A stretch of 64,000 nucleotides of DNA, taken from NCBI RefSeq assembly GCF_029867415.1, contig NW_026705302.1, positions 1 through 64,000 on the forward strand. Direction: 5' to 3'. Source of the stretch: Vicia villosa. Its lineage: Eukaryota > Streptophyta > Magnoliopsida > Fabales > Fabaceae. Of the stretch, positions 31,463 through 44,200 are shown one piece after another. The position numbers and the translations under genes are program-made. The notes beneath the pieces were generated by a model. The model was given only the letters and a program-made list of their open reading frames with translations. It was not told the DNA's origin and ran no database searches. How positions within the stretch are numbered: position 1 is the stretch's first letter; every line of letters starts with the position of its first letter.

Positions 31463-31884
31463 GGCAGAATGCTGATTTTTGTGGTTTTTGACTTGTTTTT
31501 GGTTCTAACTCATCTTCTACTCCATTCTTTTGATATTTGCTTTGAATCACAAGTTAGAGGCCTAATTTCTCTCTAATTTCAATGGACTTAGGGCGTCGAT
31601 AGGATGAGAATCCAAATCCGCAATATTAAGTGATTGAAATTATGGATGAAAGGAGTCTTTAATGTGGTTCCATCTTTTATTTCTTTTTATTTTGGTCGAT
31701 GAAAGTCTTAATGCCTTGAGAATTCTTATGGATTCTTGGTGAAGACTAGATCACTCACCATTTTTCTTTTCGTGCGGTATTGCTTTCGGAAAACGATCTA
31801 CATATCGTTCTTCTCGCATGCATTAGCACATAAAGTTTTGACCGGCCTCGTTGTAGGGTGATTTCTACATAAATCACTTGGCGA

Positions 31885-32705
31885 AATCAATCTCGAAAGC
31901 CTAATTTTGATCCTATCCCTATGACCTACACAGAATTGTTCCCTGCTCTAGTTCATAAGAATTTGGTTCAGACAAGGTCACCACCTCCAATTCCAGAGAA
32001 GATTCCATGGTGGTACAATACTGATGTTACTTGCGCTTTTCATCAGGATACTCCCGGACACAGTTTAGAAGATTGTTGGGCTTTAAAGGTTGAAGTTCAA
32101 AGATTGACTCGTGCTGGTATTTTGTCTTTCCGAGACATTGGCCCTAATGTTCAAAACAATCCCTTGCCAAAGAATGAATGAGTCACTATTGATGGTAGCC
32201 TGAAGTTTGAAAGATGTTTCCTTCAGCACAAACCCAGATGGAGAAAGCCTTCTCAGTTTTTAGTATTCTTATTGATTTCCATTTGTAATATTTCTTGTTT
32301 TTCAATGCATTGTTTGCATGTAGAAACTTGTTTATTTTTGAATGTTAATGCTAACACAATGATAATGTTTGTCTTGAAGTAATCCATTCGTTTCACTCAT
32401 GTTTATTTGTTTTTATGCATTATGATACCAATTACTTTTGCCAAACTTTCGCTTAGGCGAAGATTGGAGGGAGGATGATAATCTGAAAACGCAAAATTTA
32501 TGGTTGTAGGCTTTTGAATAAAACCCTGCTGATGATGTACAGGCATTGTTTCAAATTCCCAAACACCGGAGATATAAGGAAGATAATCCCTTGTTAACCC
32601 CTTTGAGCCTTGAAGTAGGAGTTTCTTTTCTAAACGAAAAAACCCTAATTTTTAACCTGGGGCAGGGTAGTGTTCAGTTGATTTGACCAAGTGTTCAGAT
32701 TTCAA
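31885..32705 (+). pseudogene. Gag piece transplanted into LTR B
   Basis: Matches 35631-36451 at constant offset 3746 over 821 bp, with no difference noticed. It codes for the gag C-terminus (MTYTELFPALVHKNLVQTRS, to the stop) plus downstream non-coding sequence. The right junction shares TTTCAA with both parents. It is out of its normal context and has no start of its own, other than an internal Met at 31921. Confidence 0.9.
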
Positions 32706-33890
32706 GATGGTTATCTTTAACATTTAACAACTAACTTTAATTTCCGCACCTTTACTATACCGCTCTTTATATTTCTAGCTTTATCGCTTTATTTTATCAT
32801 TTCATCATATTTACTTTCCGCCGTTTTTTCTTTGTCCGCTTGGACATATGTTTATGCTTCCGTTATTTTTCTTTTGTCCACTTGGACCATACTTTATTTT
32901 TATGCTAAAACACTAATAAGCAATCGAAAAATCTAAAAAATACATAAGGCTCTCTTTGGACTATCGGTTACTATCCCTAGCATTTTGGAGATTCGGACTT
33001 ATGGACCTAGTACCTCTGGACTCATTCTATTACTACCCTGTGATTGTTCTGTCTGTCTGGCATTGTTTTGTTGTATGTTTATGTGTGCAGGTACTTCCTT
33101 GAAAGCCCTTGATGGTTAATGCCAAGGCATTGATATAAGGATTTTACCCGAAAACAGCCGTTACTCTGCCCGATTTTCGTCAGAATCTTAATGTGCTTAA
33201 TAAAAAGTGGTGCTAAGACAATAAGTTCATCTGGATCCCCAAGTGTTAATGTATTGGTATTGATAATTCCAAAGGATGGGAAATCTACCTTGACTCACAA
33301 TGTCAAGTGTTGGCTTCTTACTTCGGTTAGACCGTTCTTTTCCTTAGCTTTTATTTTACGCAATAGGATAGCCTCTTCATCTCCTCCCATTCTTAAATTT
33401 TCAAAATCTTCTCCCTTTTTCCAAAATATTCTTATGTTTGCAATCTTTTCAAAACCTTTTCTTTTAAAATATCTTTCGCCCTTAGTGGCTTTTCTTCAAA
33501 AGTTTAGACACCGTTAATTGTCGAAACGAGTGGTTATACCCCACGATTTTGAAATTGATTGATAATAACGAGATCTTTTCCGCGTGAGAGAGCTAGTGGC
33601 ATACTCGTTGATTTTATCCGAGTCGGCGCCCTTCTTTCATTTGCGATGCAAAGAACTTGTTTGTTCTCATGCTCAAGATCAATGGCTGAGTATTTCTCTC
33701 TAACGACAACAAAGTGTTTATTCGTTTTAAAAACGTTTTTCCCTTTAAGCGGAACTACATTAGCTCTGACTTCTCCATTGCACCGAGGAGGTATGTAGGC
33801 ACAAGGCTTAACGTCTTGCCGAGCTTATTTTAAAAATAAAACAAACCGTTTTTTTTAGCACACACACAACACAAATTTTCAAAAAGGTTC

Positions 33891-33939
33891 CCGTGGAGTA
33901 CCACGGATATGAGGGGTGCTTTAAACCTTCCCCTCATAT
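33891..33939 (+). promoter_or_regulatory. U5 double hairpin in first LTR of B
   Basis: CCGTGG-AGTA-CCACGG (33891-33906), then ATATGAGGGG (33907-33916), loop TGCTTTAAACCTT, and CCCCTCATAT (33930-33939). Fully paired, with sequences different from LTR A. Confidence 0.75.
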
Positions 33940-34035
33940 AATCAACACCCGAACCTGAGTTCTCTTTCTTGTTTTAAAAACAAAACTTTGGGTTTTACGT
34001 TCTTTTCCCTTTTCCTTTGAAAAAATAAAGCGCGG

Positions 34036-34045
34036 TGGCGATTTC
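34036..34045 (+). other. PBS-like motif inside LTR B
   Basis: TGGCGATTTC, one base from the PBS start TGGCGACTTC that lies 76 bp downstream. Confidence 0.55.
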
Positions 34046-34111
34046 AAAACGGAATATTGATTCGAGTCAATCCCATGGCTTCGATATCAGATTTTCCCCG
34101 CTACAGAAAAA

Positions 34112-34129
34112 TGGCGACTTCACTGGGGA
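34112..34129 (+). other. Primer binding site of B
   Basis: TGGCGACTTCACTGGGGA, six bases after the LTR end. Ogre elements are known to use a tRNA-Arg primer; the TGGCGACT start fits. Repeated at 63600 after the second LTR. Confidence 0.8.
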
Positions 34130-35171
34130 TCCAGTTTTAAGTGTGTTAAGCCTATTTTTGTTTATCTGTGTGTTTTTGTCTGTATATATTATTGTGCGCT
34201 TTGTTTGTTTATTTTCTTTTTTTTCTTTTTGGTGCTCGATGGTTCCTCTGTGATGAGATAAAGTTCTAACCCGAACTTTGGCGAGTAACTTGAGATAGGA
34301 GGTGGTAAGACCAATAGTCGCATGTCAGGAGCAATCCTTACCATGAGCGTCATATGGTGGAACCCCAATCAGTGGAGGCCTCATGGAAGGTAGTAGAGGT
34401 TGTTACGAACCATTGTGATAACGCTATTACTTTCAATAGTGAGTGTCCGTAGAAGCTGAATGGCCTAGAACCTTTTTAACCAATCTAAGCCTTTTTAGGA
34501 TGTAGTGCAGAAACAAGATCAAGTACCAATTTGAGCTTGTTGTCATGCGATACTACGCTCAGACGAGGTCTTTTTAGGCATATTATTGGCGTCCATGAGC
34601 AATCGTGTGTGCCGGTAATATCCGATAGAAGATTGAAAACTCTGGGACCTTTGTAGAACCCGATTGGCAGGTACAAACTTCCCTAGATCACGCCTTGTGG
34701 GATGGGTAGACCCATGGCTCCATGCTCGTGACGTCGAACCTTTGAACCTGTGAACTATGATCTTATGTGACCTTGCGTGCTCTTGATTGTGGTTGGTGCA
34801 TAAATCATGCATTCATGCATCCATGAAAACTCTTTTTCTTTTGATTTTCAAGGAACTTAGAGGTCTTTCCTTGTAAACATCATAAGTTTCATCAAACTCA
34901 ATGGATCTTGGGTGTTGATGGGGTGAAAATTCTAATCCACCAAAATGGATGATTGATTTTGATGATAACTTAATCAAAGCTTTAGTCCAATGTTTGAGTG
35001 TTTACAAGTTAATATCTTAAGTTCCTTGAAACTCAAAAAATAAAATAAAAAAAAACAAATTACTGCATTGCATGCATCATTCTACATTTGGTCCTGCTTT
35101 CTAAAGAAATTCTCCAGAGCCTTATTTCCTTTCTCCTGGTATCATCAGTACAACACTCTTGCTAAGAAGAA
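34130..35171 (+). other. Leader of element B
   Basis: One kilobase between PBS and gag with no convincing ORF. In complete Ogre elements an additional ORF1 lies in this region; none is seen here. Confidence 0.65.
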
Positions 35172-35927
35172 ATGGAAAGCATCAAACAAAAGATTCTTGA
35201 GCTCCGTGAAGAGGTGGTTACTTTGAAGGCTGGTATGGAGCATCTGACTGCTCTGGTTGAGGCTTTAGTTGCTGCCCAAGTCAATCCTTCTATGAAGGAA
35301 GAAAGGATGGCAAAGGTCTTTCTTGAAACTCTGGACTCATCCTTTCCTAAGGGGGTAGTAGTCCATACACCTACTGACTCCCGTGGAGAGGTGGATATGA
35401 ATGCGCTTCTAGAAAGTGATGTCCGAAAAGAGTGTTTGCTTGGAGAAGGTAACTCAGTTGGTAGTGTGAAGAAGTTTGGTAATGACTTTTCAAAGAAGAG
35501 AATCAGGGGAGGAAACAATCATCATCAACATCAACATGTTTCCTATGTCATTCCTGTATCCAATTCAGTTCATGCAAATCCAGATTATCAGCAGAGTACT
35601 CGTCAACAAGTTCCTCCACTGAATGAGCAAAATCAATCTCGAAAGCCTAATTTTGATCCTATCCCTATGACCTACACAGAATTGTTCCCTGCTCTAGTTC
35701 ATAAGAATTTGGTTCAGACAAGGTCACCACCTCCAATTCCAGAGAAGATTCCATGGTGGTACAATACTGATGTTACTTGCGCTTTTCATCAGGATACTCC
35801 CGGACACAGTTTAGAAGATTGTTGGGCTTTAAAGGTTGAAGTTCAAAGATTGACTCGTGCTGGTATTTTGTCTTTCCGAGACATTGGCCCTAATGTTCAA
35901 AACAATCCCTTGCCAAAGAATGAATGA
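35172..35927 (+). CDS. Shortened Ogre gag of B (251 aa)
   Basis: The N-terminus (MESIKQKILELREEVVTLKA) is a coiled coil typical of Ogre/Tat gag starts. The C-terminal half carries the family hallmark FDPIPMTYTELFPALVHKNL, then PWWYNTDVTCAFHQDTPGHS, a zinc-knuckle-like segment (C-x2-H), and EDCWALKVEVQRL. The central capsid domain normally lying between them is missing, so about half the usual gag length is absent. The frame ends with a stop where protease would follow, and no pol is found downstream. It could still bind RNA or join particles made by an autonomous Ogre, which is inference. Confidence 0.8.
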   Translation: MESIKQKILELREEVVTLKAGMEHLTALVEALVAAQVNPSMKEERMAKVFLETLDSSFPKGVVVHTPTDSRGEVDMNALLESDVRKECLLGEGNSVGSVKKFGNDFSKKRIRGGNNHHQHQHVSYVIPVSNSVHANPDYQQSTRQQVPPLNEQNQSRKPNFDPIPMTYTELFPALVHKNLVQTRSPPPIPEKIPWWYNTDVTCAFHQDTPGHSLEDCWALKVEVQRLTRAGILSFRDIGPNVQNNPLPKNE

Positions 35928-38796
35928 GTCACTATTGATGGTAGCCTGAAGTTTGAAAGATGTTTCCTTCAGCACAAACCCAGATGGAGAAAGCCTTCTC
36001 AGTTTTTAGTATTCTTATTGATTTCCATTTGTAATATTTCTTGTTTTTCAATGCATTGTTTGCATGTAGAAACTTGTTTATTTTTGAATGTTAATGCTAA
36101 CACAATGATAATGTTTGTCTTGAAGTAATCCATTCGTTTCACTCATGTTTATTTGTTTTTATGCATTATGATACCAATTACTTTTGCCAAACTTTCGCTT
36201 AGGCGAAGATTGGAGGGAGGATGATAATCTGAAAACGCAAAATTTATGGTTGTAGGCTTTTGAATAAAACCCTGCTGATGATGTACAGGCATTGTTTCAA
36301 ATTCCCAAACACCGGAGATATAAGGAAGATAATCCCTTGTTAACCCCTTTGAGCCTTGAAGTAGGAGTTTCTTTTCTAAACGAAAAAACCCTAATTTTTA
36401 ACCTGGGGCAGGGTAGTGTTCAGTTGATTTGACCAAGTGTTCAGATTTCAAAAAGGATTATGCATCCAAGGGTCGAATACGTCATATCCACATCAAAGGA
36501 TGGATCATGGGAAACCACAATGGTTATTCCCCGCACATCAAAAGGCTGGAAAATGTGAAACCACAATGGTTATCCTCCATACGCCAAGGAATGAGGCAGT
36601 CACAACCCTCTCAGCAAGTCAAGACAAAGTCAATGTCACACGATTTGTTCAAATCAAAAGAATAAAAAGGAAAGAAAAAAGGAAGAAGAAAAAAGCTCGC
36701 TAAGTCAAAAACTTGAAAACAAGTGACTTAGGCAAAAGTTAGAGCATCCCGCTGGACGACCAATTCAAAAGAATCAGTCCAGGCAAAAGTTAGGGAAATA
36801 AATAAATAAAAAGAGAAAAGAGTGAAAAGTGAAAATAAAGGACTACAAAGCAAAAGTCCTCAAAAATGAACAAATCTGTGTGAATACAAAAACGAAGACA
36901 AAAAGAGGTGACTGCTACTTCCAAGAAAGTTTCATTGGATCTTTAATGGCATAGAATCCTTTTGAGAGATGAATACTCATGTTGAATTAACTGAACATAG
37001 GACTGGAGAACATCACGAAGATGGGGTGGGCTAAATAAACTTTGAGCCTAAAAATCTTTTTTTTCTGAAAACCGTGAACCAGGCCACGTTACAACCCTCA
37101 AAAGTCCTAATTGAAGCAGGGTTTATTTCGAAAGCATACTTAAACAAGAAAGCGTTCCTGACTCCTATCGGTTATGCTGAAAACTTGTGTTGGTATCATA
37201 TGCATAAAAAATAAAAAAATCAATGTCATCTCTTAACTAGTGATTCATTCACAAAGTTATGCGACATCTTTTCGAAACTTCAAGACTTACATAATTGTTG
37301 CATTTTCATTATCATTCTCAGAATAAACATTTTTCTGATTGTAAACATTTGTTTGACATCCAGGAAGTTTACATCTGATCATCAGTAGAAAACTAAAACA
37401 TTGCCAGGGGCATGTTGTTTTCCCAGTATAATGCTTCTGCAAGTTTGATTACCATCATGGGGCAAATCTCGAAGACTTTGTCGAGTAAAAGAATGTGCCA
37501 AGTTTAGTCAATCTGGGGCAGTTACGTCGAGATTTGACAAATCTCTCCAAGAATCTGTTGATCTGGGGCAGATCATTCCAAGTCTTCATGACGCCAAGGA
37601 TCTCTATGAACCTTTTTGAGGTAGTTTCCTCTCATAGAATATGTAGTCTGGGGCAAGTTGTGAATCAGAAGTTACCTTGATCACCTCATTAGCTTGAAGT
37701 ACAAAGGTTGTTGCCACGATTAATCCAGAGTATGTCACTCTCTACCAAGAAGTTTTGAGACAACGGTTGACTGTTGGGTTTTCTTTCTCACCTTGTGTTG
37801 AGTTTTGAACTAAAATCCTCCGCATGTTAACTTGTTTGCTTTGATGTTAACTTCTTATTTCCTCTGCAAGTTCATAATGGTGATTTTCTCCAAAGAAATT
37901 TTCTCTGATTCCCCATAATAGAGCTTGGGGTGTTGCCCGATCTTTTGATAAGAAGAGGATGATCTGTAAATTCCTCGCAGAGACTGATAATTCCCAATGA
38001 GTTTGTTCCTCGTGGAAGAATTTTGCTTCGGTGTTCCTCCTCAGCTCATTTGTCAGGATGGAATTAATCCCCAGTTGAGTTTATTCCTCAAGGGGCAAAG
38101 CTTTGTTTGGCCATTTTTATCCAGTTTGTTCTTGGAGCTGAACTTTGGTCTCTTGCAATACTATTTTGAACCTCTCTAGGCTGGGAAACCTAGATTGAGA
38201 AGGCATTTATTTTGCACCTCTTGAGGATTCTGCTTTCCCCAATAATGGAGAATTCGTTTGTGATTGATGCTCTTATCAGATATTGAAAGGCTTATTTCCC
38301 AGCAGTGTTGTCATTGCACTCCGTTGGAATTTGTACTTGAAAGCAAGGGGCAGGTTCTGTCCTTAGCATGTTTTGTTGACAACAAATGCAAGCCTCTTTA
38401 TTTGAGCAAGTTTGTATGTCTCCACATATCAATCTTATCTTCAAAGCAAGTGATAATCTCTCAGGCTTTATGAACTTCTTGATTCCCAAATGGAAGAAGC
38501 TCAGCAAATGGTAAGTCGCTTCAGTATAAGTGACAGTTTGCAGTCAAGCAGAAAAAGCTCACTTTCCTTGAAAATCCCCATTGAATTTGTTTCTAGGTGG
38601 ATAATATGTTTCAGTTATTCTGTTCAGATGTCTACGAACAGAATACCAGTGAATTTTCTCCCTCACTTGGTCCAGTCTTTTTGGCAGCTTCTTTCCATCT
38701 GGTCATGGATTGAACTTTGGTCGCTGGATGATGAATGTTGAGATTATGCATTTGTGTTTGCATCCTCAAATTATTGAAAAAGTATTATTGATTGCT

Positions 38797-39985
38797 CTTC
38801 ATCGTCAGTGGTACGTCGATGTATATCTTCTCATATCATCAGTGGAACGATGGTATATTTTATCGTCAATGGCACGGCGACATATCTCTTTCTACCTCCA
38901 GTGGGACGTTGGTAGTTCACCTTCAGTGGAACGTGGGTGTATTTTGTTATCTTCATCGTCAGTGGTACGTCGATGTATTTCTCTCCAATACCTTCAGTGG
39001 AACGTTGGTATGAGTTATCGTTAGTGGTACGGCGATACATCTCTTTCTACCTCCAGTGGGACGTTGGTAGTTCACCTTCAGTGGAACGTTGGTGTATTTT
39101 GTTATCTTCATCGTCAGTGGTACGTCGATGTATATTTCTTCATGCCTTCAGTGGAACGTTGGTATGAGTTATCGTTAGTGGTACGGCGATACATCTCTTT
39201 CTACCTCCAGTGGGACGTTGGTAGTTCACCTTCAGTGGAACGTTGGTGTATTTTGTTATCGTCAGTGGTACGTCGATGTATATTTCTTCATGCCTTCAGT
39301 GGAACGTTGGTATGAGTTATCGTTAGTGGTACGGCGATACATCTCTTTCTACCTCCAGTGGGACGTTGGTAGTTCACCTTCAGTGGAACGTGGGTGTATT
39401 TTGTTATCTTCATCGTCAGTGGTACGTCGATGAATTATCTCTTTTCATATCATCAGTGGTACGGTGGTAGATCTCTTCATATCATCAGTGGTACGGTGGT
39501 ATATTTCTTCATGCCTTCAGTGGGACGTTGTTATGTGTTATCGTTAGTGGTATGGCGATATATCTCTTTCTACCTCCAGTGGGACGTTGGTAGTTCACCT
39601 TCAGTGGAACGTGGGTGTATTTTGTTATCTTCATCGTCAGTGGTACATCGATGAATTATCTCTTTTCATATCATCAGTGGTATGGTGATAGATCTCTTCA
39701 TATCATCAGTGGTACGGTGGTATATTTCTTCATGCCTTCAGTAGAACGTTGGTGTGTGTTATCGTCAGTGGTACGGCGGTACATCTCTTTCATCGTCAGT
39801 GGTACGTCGATGATTCATCTCTTTTCATATCGTCAGTGGTACGTCGATGAATTATCTCTTTTCACATCATCAGTGGTACGGTGGTATATCTCTCTTCATG
39901 CCTTCAGTGGGACGTTGGTATGTGTTATCGTCAGTGGTACGGCGGTGCATCTCTTCATATTATCAGTGGTACGATGGTGTGATTT
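38797..39985 (+). repeat. CAGTGG(T/A/G)ACG tandem array with higher-order units
   Basis: About 35 units of roughly 30-37 bp, each containing CAGTGGTACG, CAGTGGAACG or CAGTGGGACG. A higher-order unit of about 150 bp (CGTTAGTGGTACGGCGATAC to the next such word) starts at about 39019, 39173, 39321 and 39542. Confidence 0.92.
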
Positions 39986-40393
39986 CTGTTAACAGAAGAT
40001 TGGCATTCTGATGCATATTTTCTCATCCCCAGTGAAAGAGGATGATCCCCTTTTCTCATCCCCAATGAAAGAGGATGCTATAACCTCTCTGACGCGAAGT
40101 GTTTTCCCCAGAGAAGTTTCTTTCTCCACCAAAGTTCCGTCTCTCCAACAAAGTCTTGCCTTCCCCAGTGGAGTTTCTACTCGCAAGACGTTTGTTTCCC
40201 CAGCGGAGTTATAGTTAGACTTTTGTTTTCCCCAGTGGATAACTTGTTACTCCCCAGTGTTGTCATGCTTTATTATCATCACATGCATTCATTAACATTG
40301 CATTGCATCTTAGGATCAAAAATTGTGTTTTATATATTTAAGTCTCTTCGATTTTTGTCAAAACGAAGATTTCCAATCATCGTATCTCCAAAT

Positions 40394-40417
40394 CGAAGAA
40401 ACTTAAATAGGGGCATC
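40394..40417 (+). other. Polypurine tract of B
   Basis: CGAAGAAACTTAAATAGGGG, ending in GGGGCATC, directly before the second LTR start. Confidence 0.8.
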
Positions 40418-41263
40418 TGTCATACCCCAATTTTTGACCCTAAGATCACGCATCATTTGCATACCAATCATCAATCAAGAAGTTTTAACCTAGATCTCTA
40501 CTTGCAATGCTGTGCTCAATTCATCTGCAAAGGAATCATCGAGCACCCATGTTTTAGTTTGTATATATTCCTTTACTAACCAAAATACCAAAAATATTGC
40601 CTTGTGCTCTTGTATGTTTGTGTTTTGTAGGTACCAAGTCAAAATACCCATCAAAGGAGCATTTTTCAACATTTTCACTGTGCAAATCGATTTGCATAAG
40701 GTGTAAATCGATTTACACAACTGTTTCTGCACCAGATTTGCTTCTGCCATCAGTGCAAATCGATTTGCATAAGACAGCAATCGATTTGCATAACTGTTTT
40801 TGCCCCAGATTTTGCCTTTTTCAGCCATGTAAATAGATTTGCATAATGTGCAAATCGATTGCACCAGCACGAATTTGGAAAAATGAAGGCAAATTTCAGC
40901 TTTTTGAGGTGTTGACATCATTTGCAAGCATGGGAAGCATGACTTGGTTCTTACATTTGATTTCCTACATCATCTAATCATGTACCCTCATGTGATTGCA
41001 TCAAGACCATTGGATTCCATTTTTGGCTCCAAATCACTTTTCCAAGCCTAATTCTATTTTCCAATCCTAACTCCAAGCCACAAAATTTCCCAAGCCTAAG
41101 TGCTATAAATTGAGGCACTCCCCTCTTCATTTTTCAAGCTTTGATAGCCAAGAAACTTATTGCAAATTCTCTCCTCACCTCTTCCAAACCCATCACTCAA
41201 AGCTCTTTCTCTTCCACACAAATTAGTGAGTCACATCTTGAACCTCACTAATTTAGAGCTAAA

Positions 41264-44200
41264 TGTCGCTACCGCGAAAATTAACAGAGTCGCCACTAAC
41301 ATATTTATCCTAAAAAGGAAGGGAATGCCAGCAAACCACAAAACAAAACAACGGTCTCACGACCAGAGAAAAAGGGTAAGGGAGTCGGTTACGCGAGGGG
41401 AAGGTACTAGCACCCCTCGCGCCCATCGTATTCGATGGTATCCACGCCTGTGTCTAAAACTATGGGTGTGTAAGCAAACTACTCTAATCTGGACTAAAAT
41501 GAATGCAGAATGTAGGGAAAAGAAAGGATTGTGCTCGCACGGGCCCTACCCCGCTGCCTACGTATCTGTTTTGCAGAATCAGAGCTACCGTAGCTCGGCT
41601 AACTAGTTTCTGTTTGTTTTGTGTTTTTTAGGTGAACGAGTTACATTCACACTCCGCTGCTCGACCTTTGGAGACTTATGCTTGGGAATGGAGCGGAAAT
41701 AACAAGCTCTTAAGAAAAGAAAATCAAAGAGTGTGGTTTGTGTTTTAAAAGAATGCATGAGGAAGACCTAAGCTAAGGGGGAAAGCTTGCTACCTAATGT
41801 TATCATACAAAGGGTACAAGTCTAAACTAAACTAAACAACCTACGGGGGAAAAGCGAATGCAAACAATATAGCACACAAACGAGCATCCACTCGTGAAGC
41901 AAACAAACCAAAGGCACTGGCCAAGTGGTAGAAAGGCGGTCCCGCCATAGCCAAGGGGAGCAGCTCAACCCAAGTCAACCAAGCATTAGACCTCGTGAAA
42001 ATGATCGGGCCATAGACAAGAGGGCGGACCCCTCTCAGCAACCAAGCCGTCACGGATCATAAAGGAAAACGGTGCGTGCGTACACCGAGCATCAACGTCG
42101 AGCGACGCGAGCTATAGGAAAGGCGGGGGTCCGGCTACATGAACCCTTTTCCTGACATACTCGATAACAAGATCTTGTGCAAGTTCGGAAGCGAGCAACG
42201 CGTAGCGTGCGCATACCAAACGGACTCGATGAGACTAGGCGGGGGTTGATTACGAACCCTTGACCGCATGCCTTCCATGAGGACTTAACGGAGTGCCATA
42301 TAGGACTTATTACACCGTGACTCCCTGCCGCAAAGCACAAATGTAAACACACCAACAAAAACAGAGCCTCTTTCGAGGGCTTGGCCAGATGCATGTCTAG
42401 GTCCTACTTCTCATGTTAAAGGATGATGCGGGAAAGCGATAAAGTGCAAGAGAAATAAAATGAAACGGGAGACAATACTGAACGGATAGCAAATCCGCAA
42501 TGAGCTAGCAAGCGTAAGCAGAGAAGTCCGAAGTACTTCGCGTAAGCCATCATCCAGCAAAGCGAGTCAGAAAGCGTCGTCGTGAAAGTAAATCACAAGC
42601 GACATGTGGCACGCGTCGAGCATGACCACACGAGCAACCTGCAAGGGAAACAATCCAGACAATACAGGAGTATACATCTCAATGAATGAGAGATCAGGTG
42701 ACTGGCATCGGAAGTAGGTTCGTGTCCCACAAATAAAGTGGAACACGATGCAAATCAATCGCACCGGAAGCGAATTCGTGTCCCGCAAATAAAGTGGAAC
42801 ACGAAGCAAACGAACCACAATCAAAGGCTCTCTCGAAGTACCTCGCACATCTCAACAAACAAATCAGAAACAACAAGGAAGCACGCACCCGCCATAGAAA
42901 ATAATAGAAACTAAATCCTAAGTAAATTTTAAAACAAAATCTAACAAGAGCAAATTGTTTTTTATGACATTTTTATCAAAGGATTAGAACAAAACTATGT
43001 GGCAAAACAATTAAATTCTAACAAGCAAAAGGAATCACATGTTTTCATTATCTAAAATCAATGCAAGGAATCTAAGCAAACATAATATTTTTTTTATAGC
43101 ATTTTATCAAAGAATTAAAACTAAGCAATATAGTAAAACATTTAAATTCTAACACGGAAAATAGTACATGTTTTTGATTATCTTTTTATCAATGCTAAAA
43201 CTAACAAAAATTACATGATTTTCATGTTTTTATCACTTAAAAAGAAATAGGAAACAAAACTATGAAAAACAATGAAATCTAATGTGGAAAATATGTACAC
43301 AGGGGGGTGAATTACTGGAATGGTGGTGTAAACAGAACACAAGGCGCAGGGCCCAAGCTGGTGGCCTAAACATATTTTTATTGCCTCAAGTTCTACAGCA
43401 AAAAAAACAGTGTGATTGGGCCGAATTGGGAGGGGTGATTAGCAGTTCGGTGAAGGTCCAAGGGATTGATCCAATTCCACTTATCTTTTGTATTCAGATT
43501 TTTATTAATCCTATTCTACTGATTCAAATCTTGCTTAATTCCTAATTAACACTAATAAACACTAATACTACTATATTGATTCCAAAAATTCAACGTCAAT
43601 TGCAATTAAAGTAAAAGATTAGCAAAAGGGAATTAGGGTTGGTACCAATGACCATCGGGTGCCTGAACTTCATCTCCCTTCTCTTCTGCGGCCGAAAATG
43701 GCGACGGCGTATATGCTACCGTCTCCGATCATAATCCAAGGCAAAACCGCAACCATACATCTCTCGGCTCGCTCTCAATCTCGCTCTCTTCTCAAGATCT
43801 CTCGCTCATCGTCTCACGGATAACGCCGTCGTATCGGTGAATGCCTCATAGCAGCGGCGACTCAGGGAACTCAATTGATGTCATCTCAACCACCCTCCGT
43901 CTTTGACTCGTCCTCTTCTTCTATCTCGCTTCTTCGTTTTTCTCAGTTGATGGTGTTGATGTGAACGTGTCGCGATGATGATGCTAATACTGTGTGAGTT
44001 CAATCGGATGGTGAACGTTGTGATGCTGAACGATAGTTATTTGTTGTGCGAAGCGGTGAACTCAGTCTTGCGATGAGAAGATGAATACGTGAGATGAATA
44101 ATCGTTGAGAAGGAGAATCTGAAGCGTGATTGAAGATTTCTCGATGAATTGCGGATAATGAAGATTCAAGAGCGAGCCTTCATGAGTTTGTTACAGGTGA

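Larger units (their letters stand above)
30206..34105 (+). repeat. First LTR of B, with embedded gag piece (3900 bp)
   Basis: Starts TGTCATACCCC and ends CCCCGCTACA. It contains clusters of ATCGAT palindromes (30469-30650 and 31347-31462), TATAAATT at 30892 and the double hairpin at 33891. Bases 31885-32705 are a copy of gag 35631-36451 and replace about 211 bp present in the second LTR. The ORF 33191-33517 and others in the end part recur in the second LTR and show no domain. Confidence 0.88.
35928..40417 (+). other. 3' untranslated region of B
   Basis: No pol. Begins with sequence shared with element D (36040-36420 against 53880-54280), the shared CTCGCTAAGT module (36689-36795), then long unique sequence and the tandem array at 38797-39985. 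CCCCAGTG(G/A)AG words follow (40025-40260). Short ORFs in the array are by-products of the repeat. Confidence 0.8.

Noticed and set aside
33191..33517. 108-codon ORF, repeated at 62679-63005
   Set aside because: Both copies are just the two near-identical LTRs of B, so identity gives no evidence of coding selection.
38792..39992. Series of 70-125 codon open frames (VVRR, WDVGSSPSVERW types)
   Set aside because: They arise from the CAGTGG.ACG tandem array and occur in several phases; no support as a protein.
41841..42888. Minus-strand ORFs of 64-100 codons in solo LTR C
   Set aside because: Higher GC gives chance open frames; residues show no family and frames overlap.
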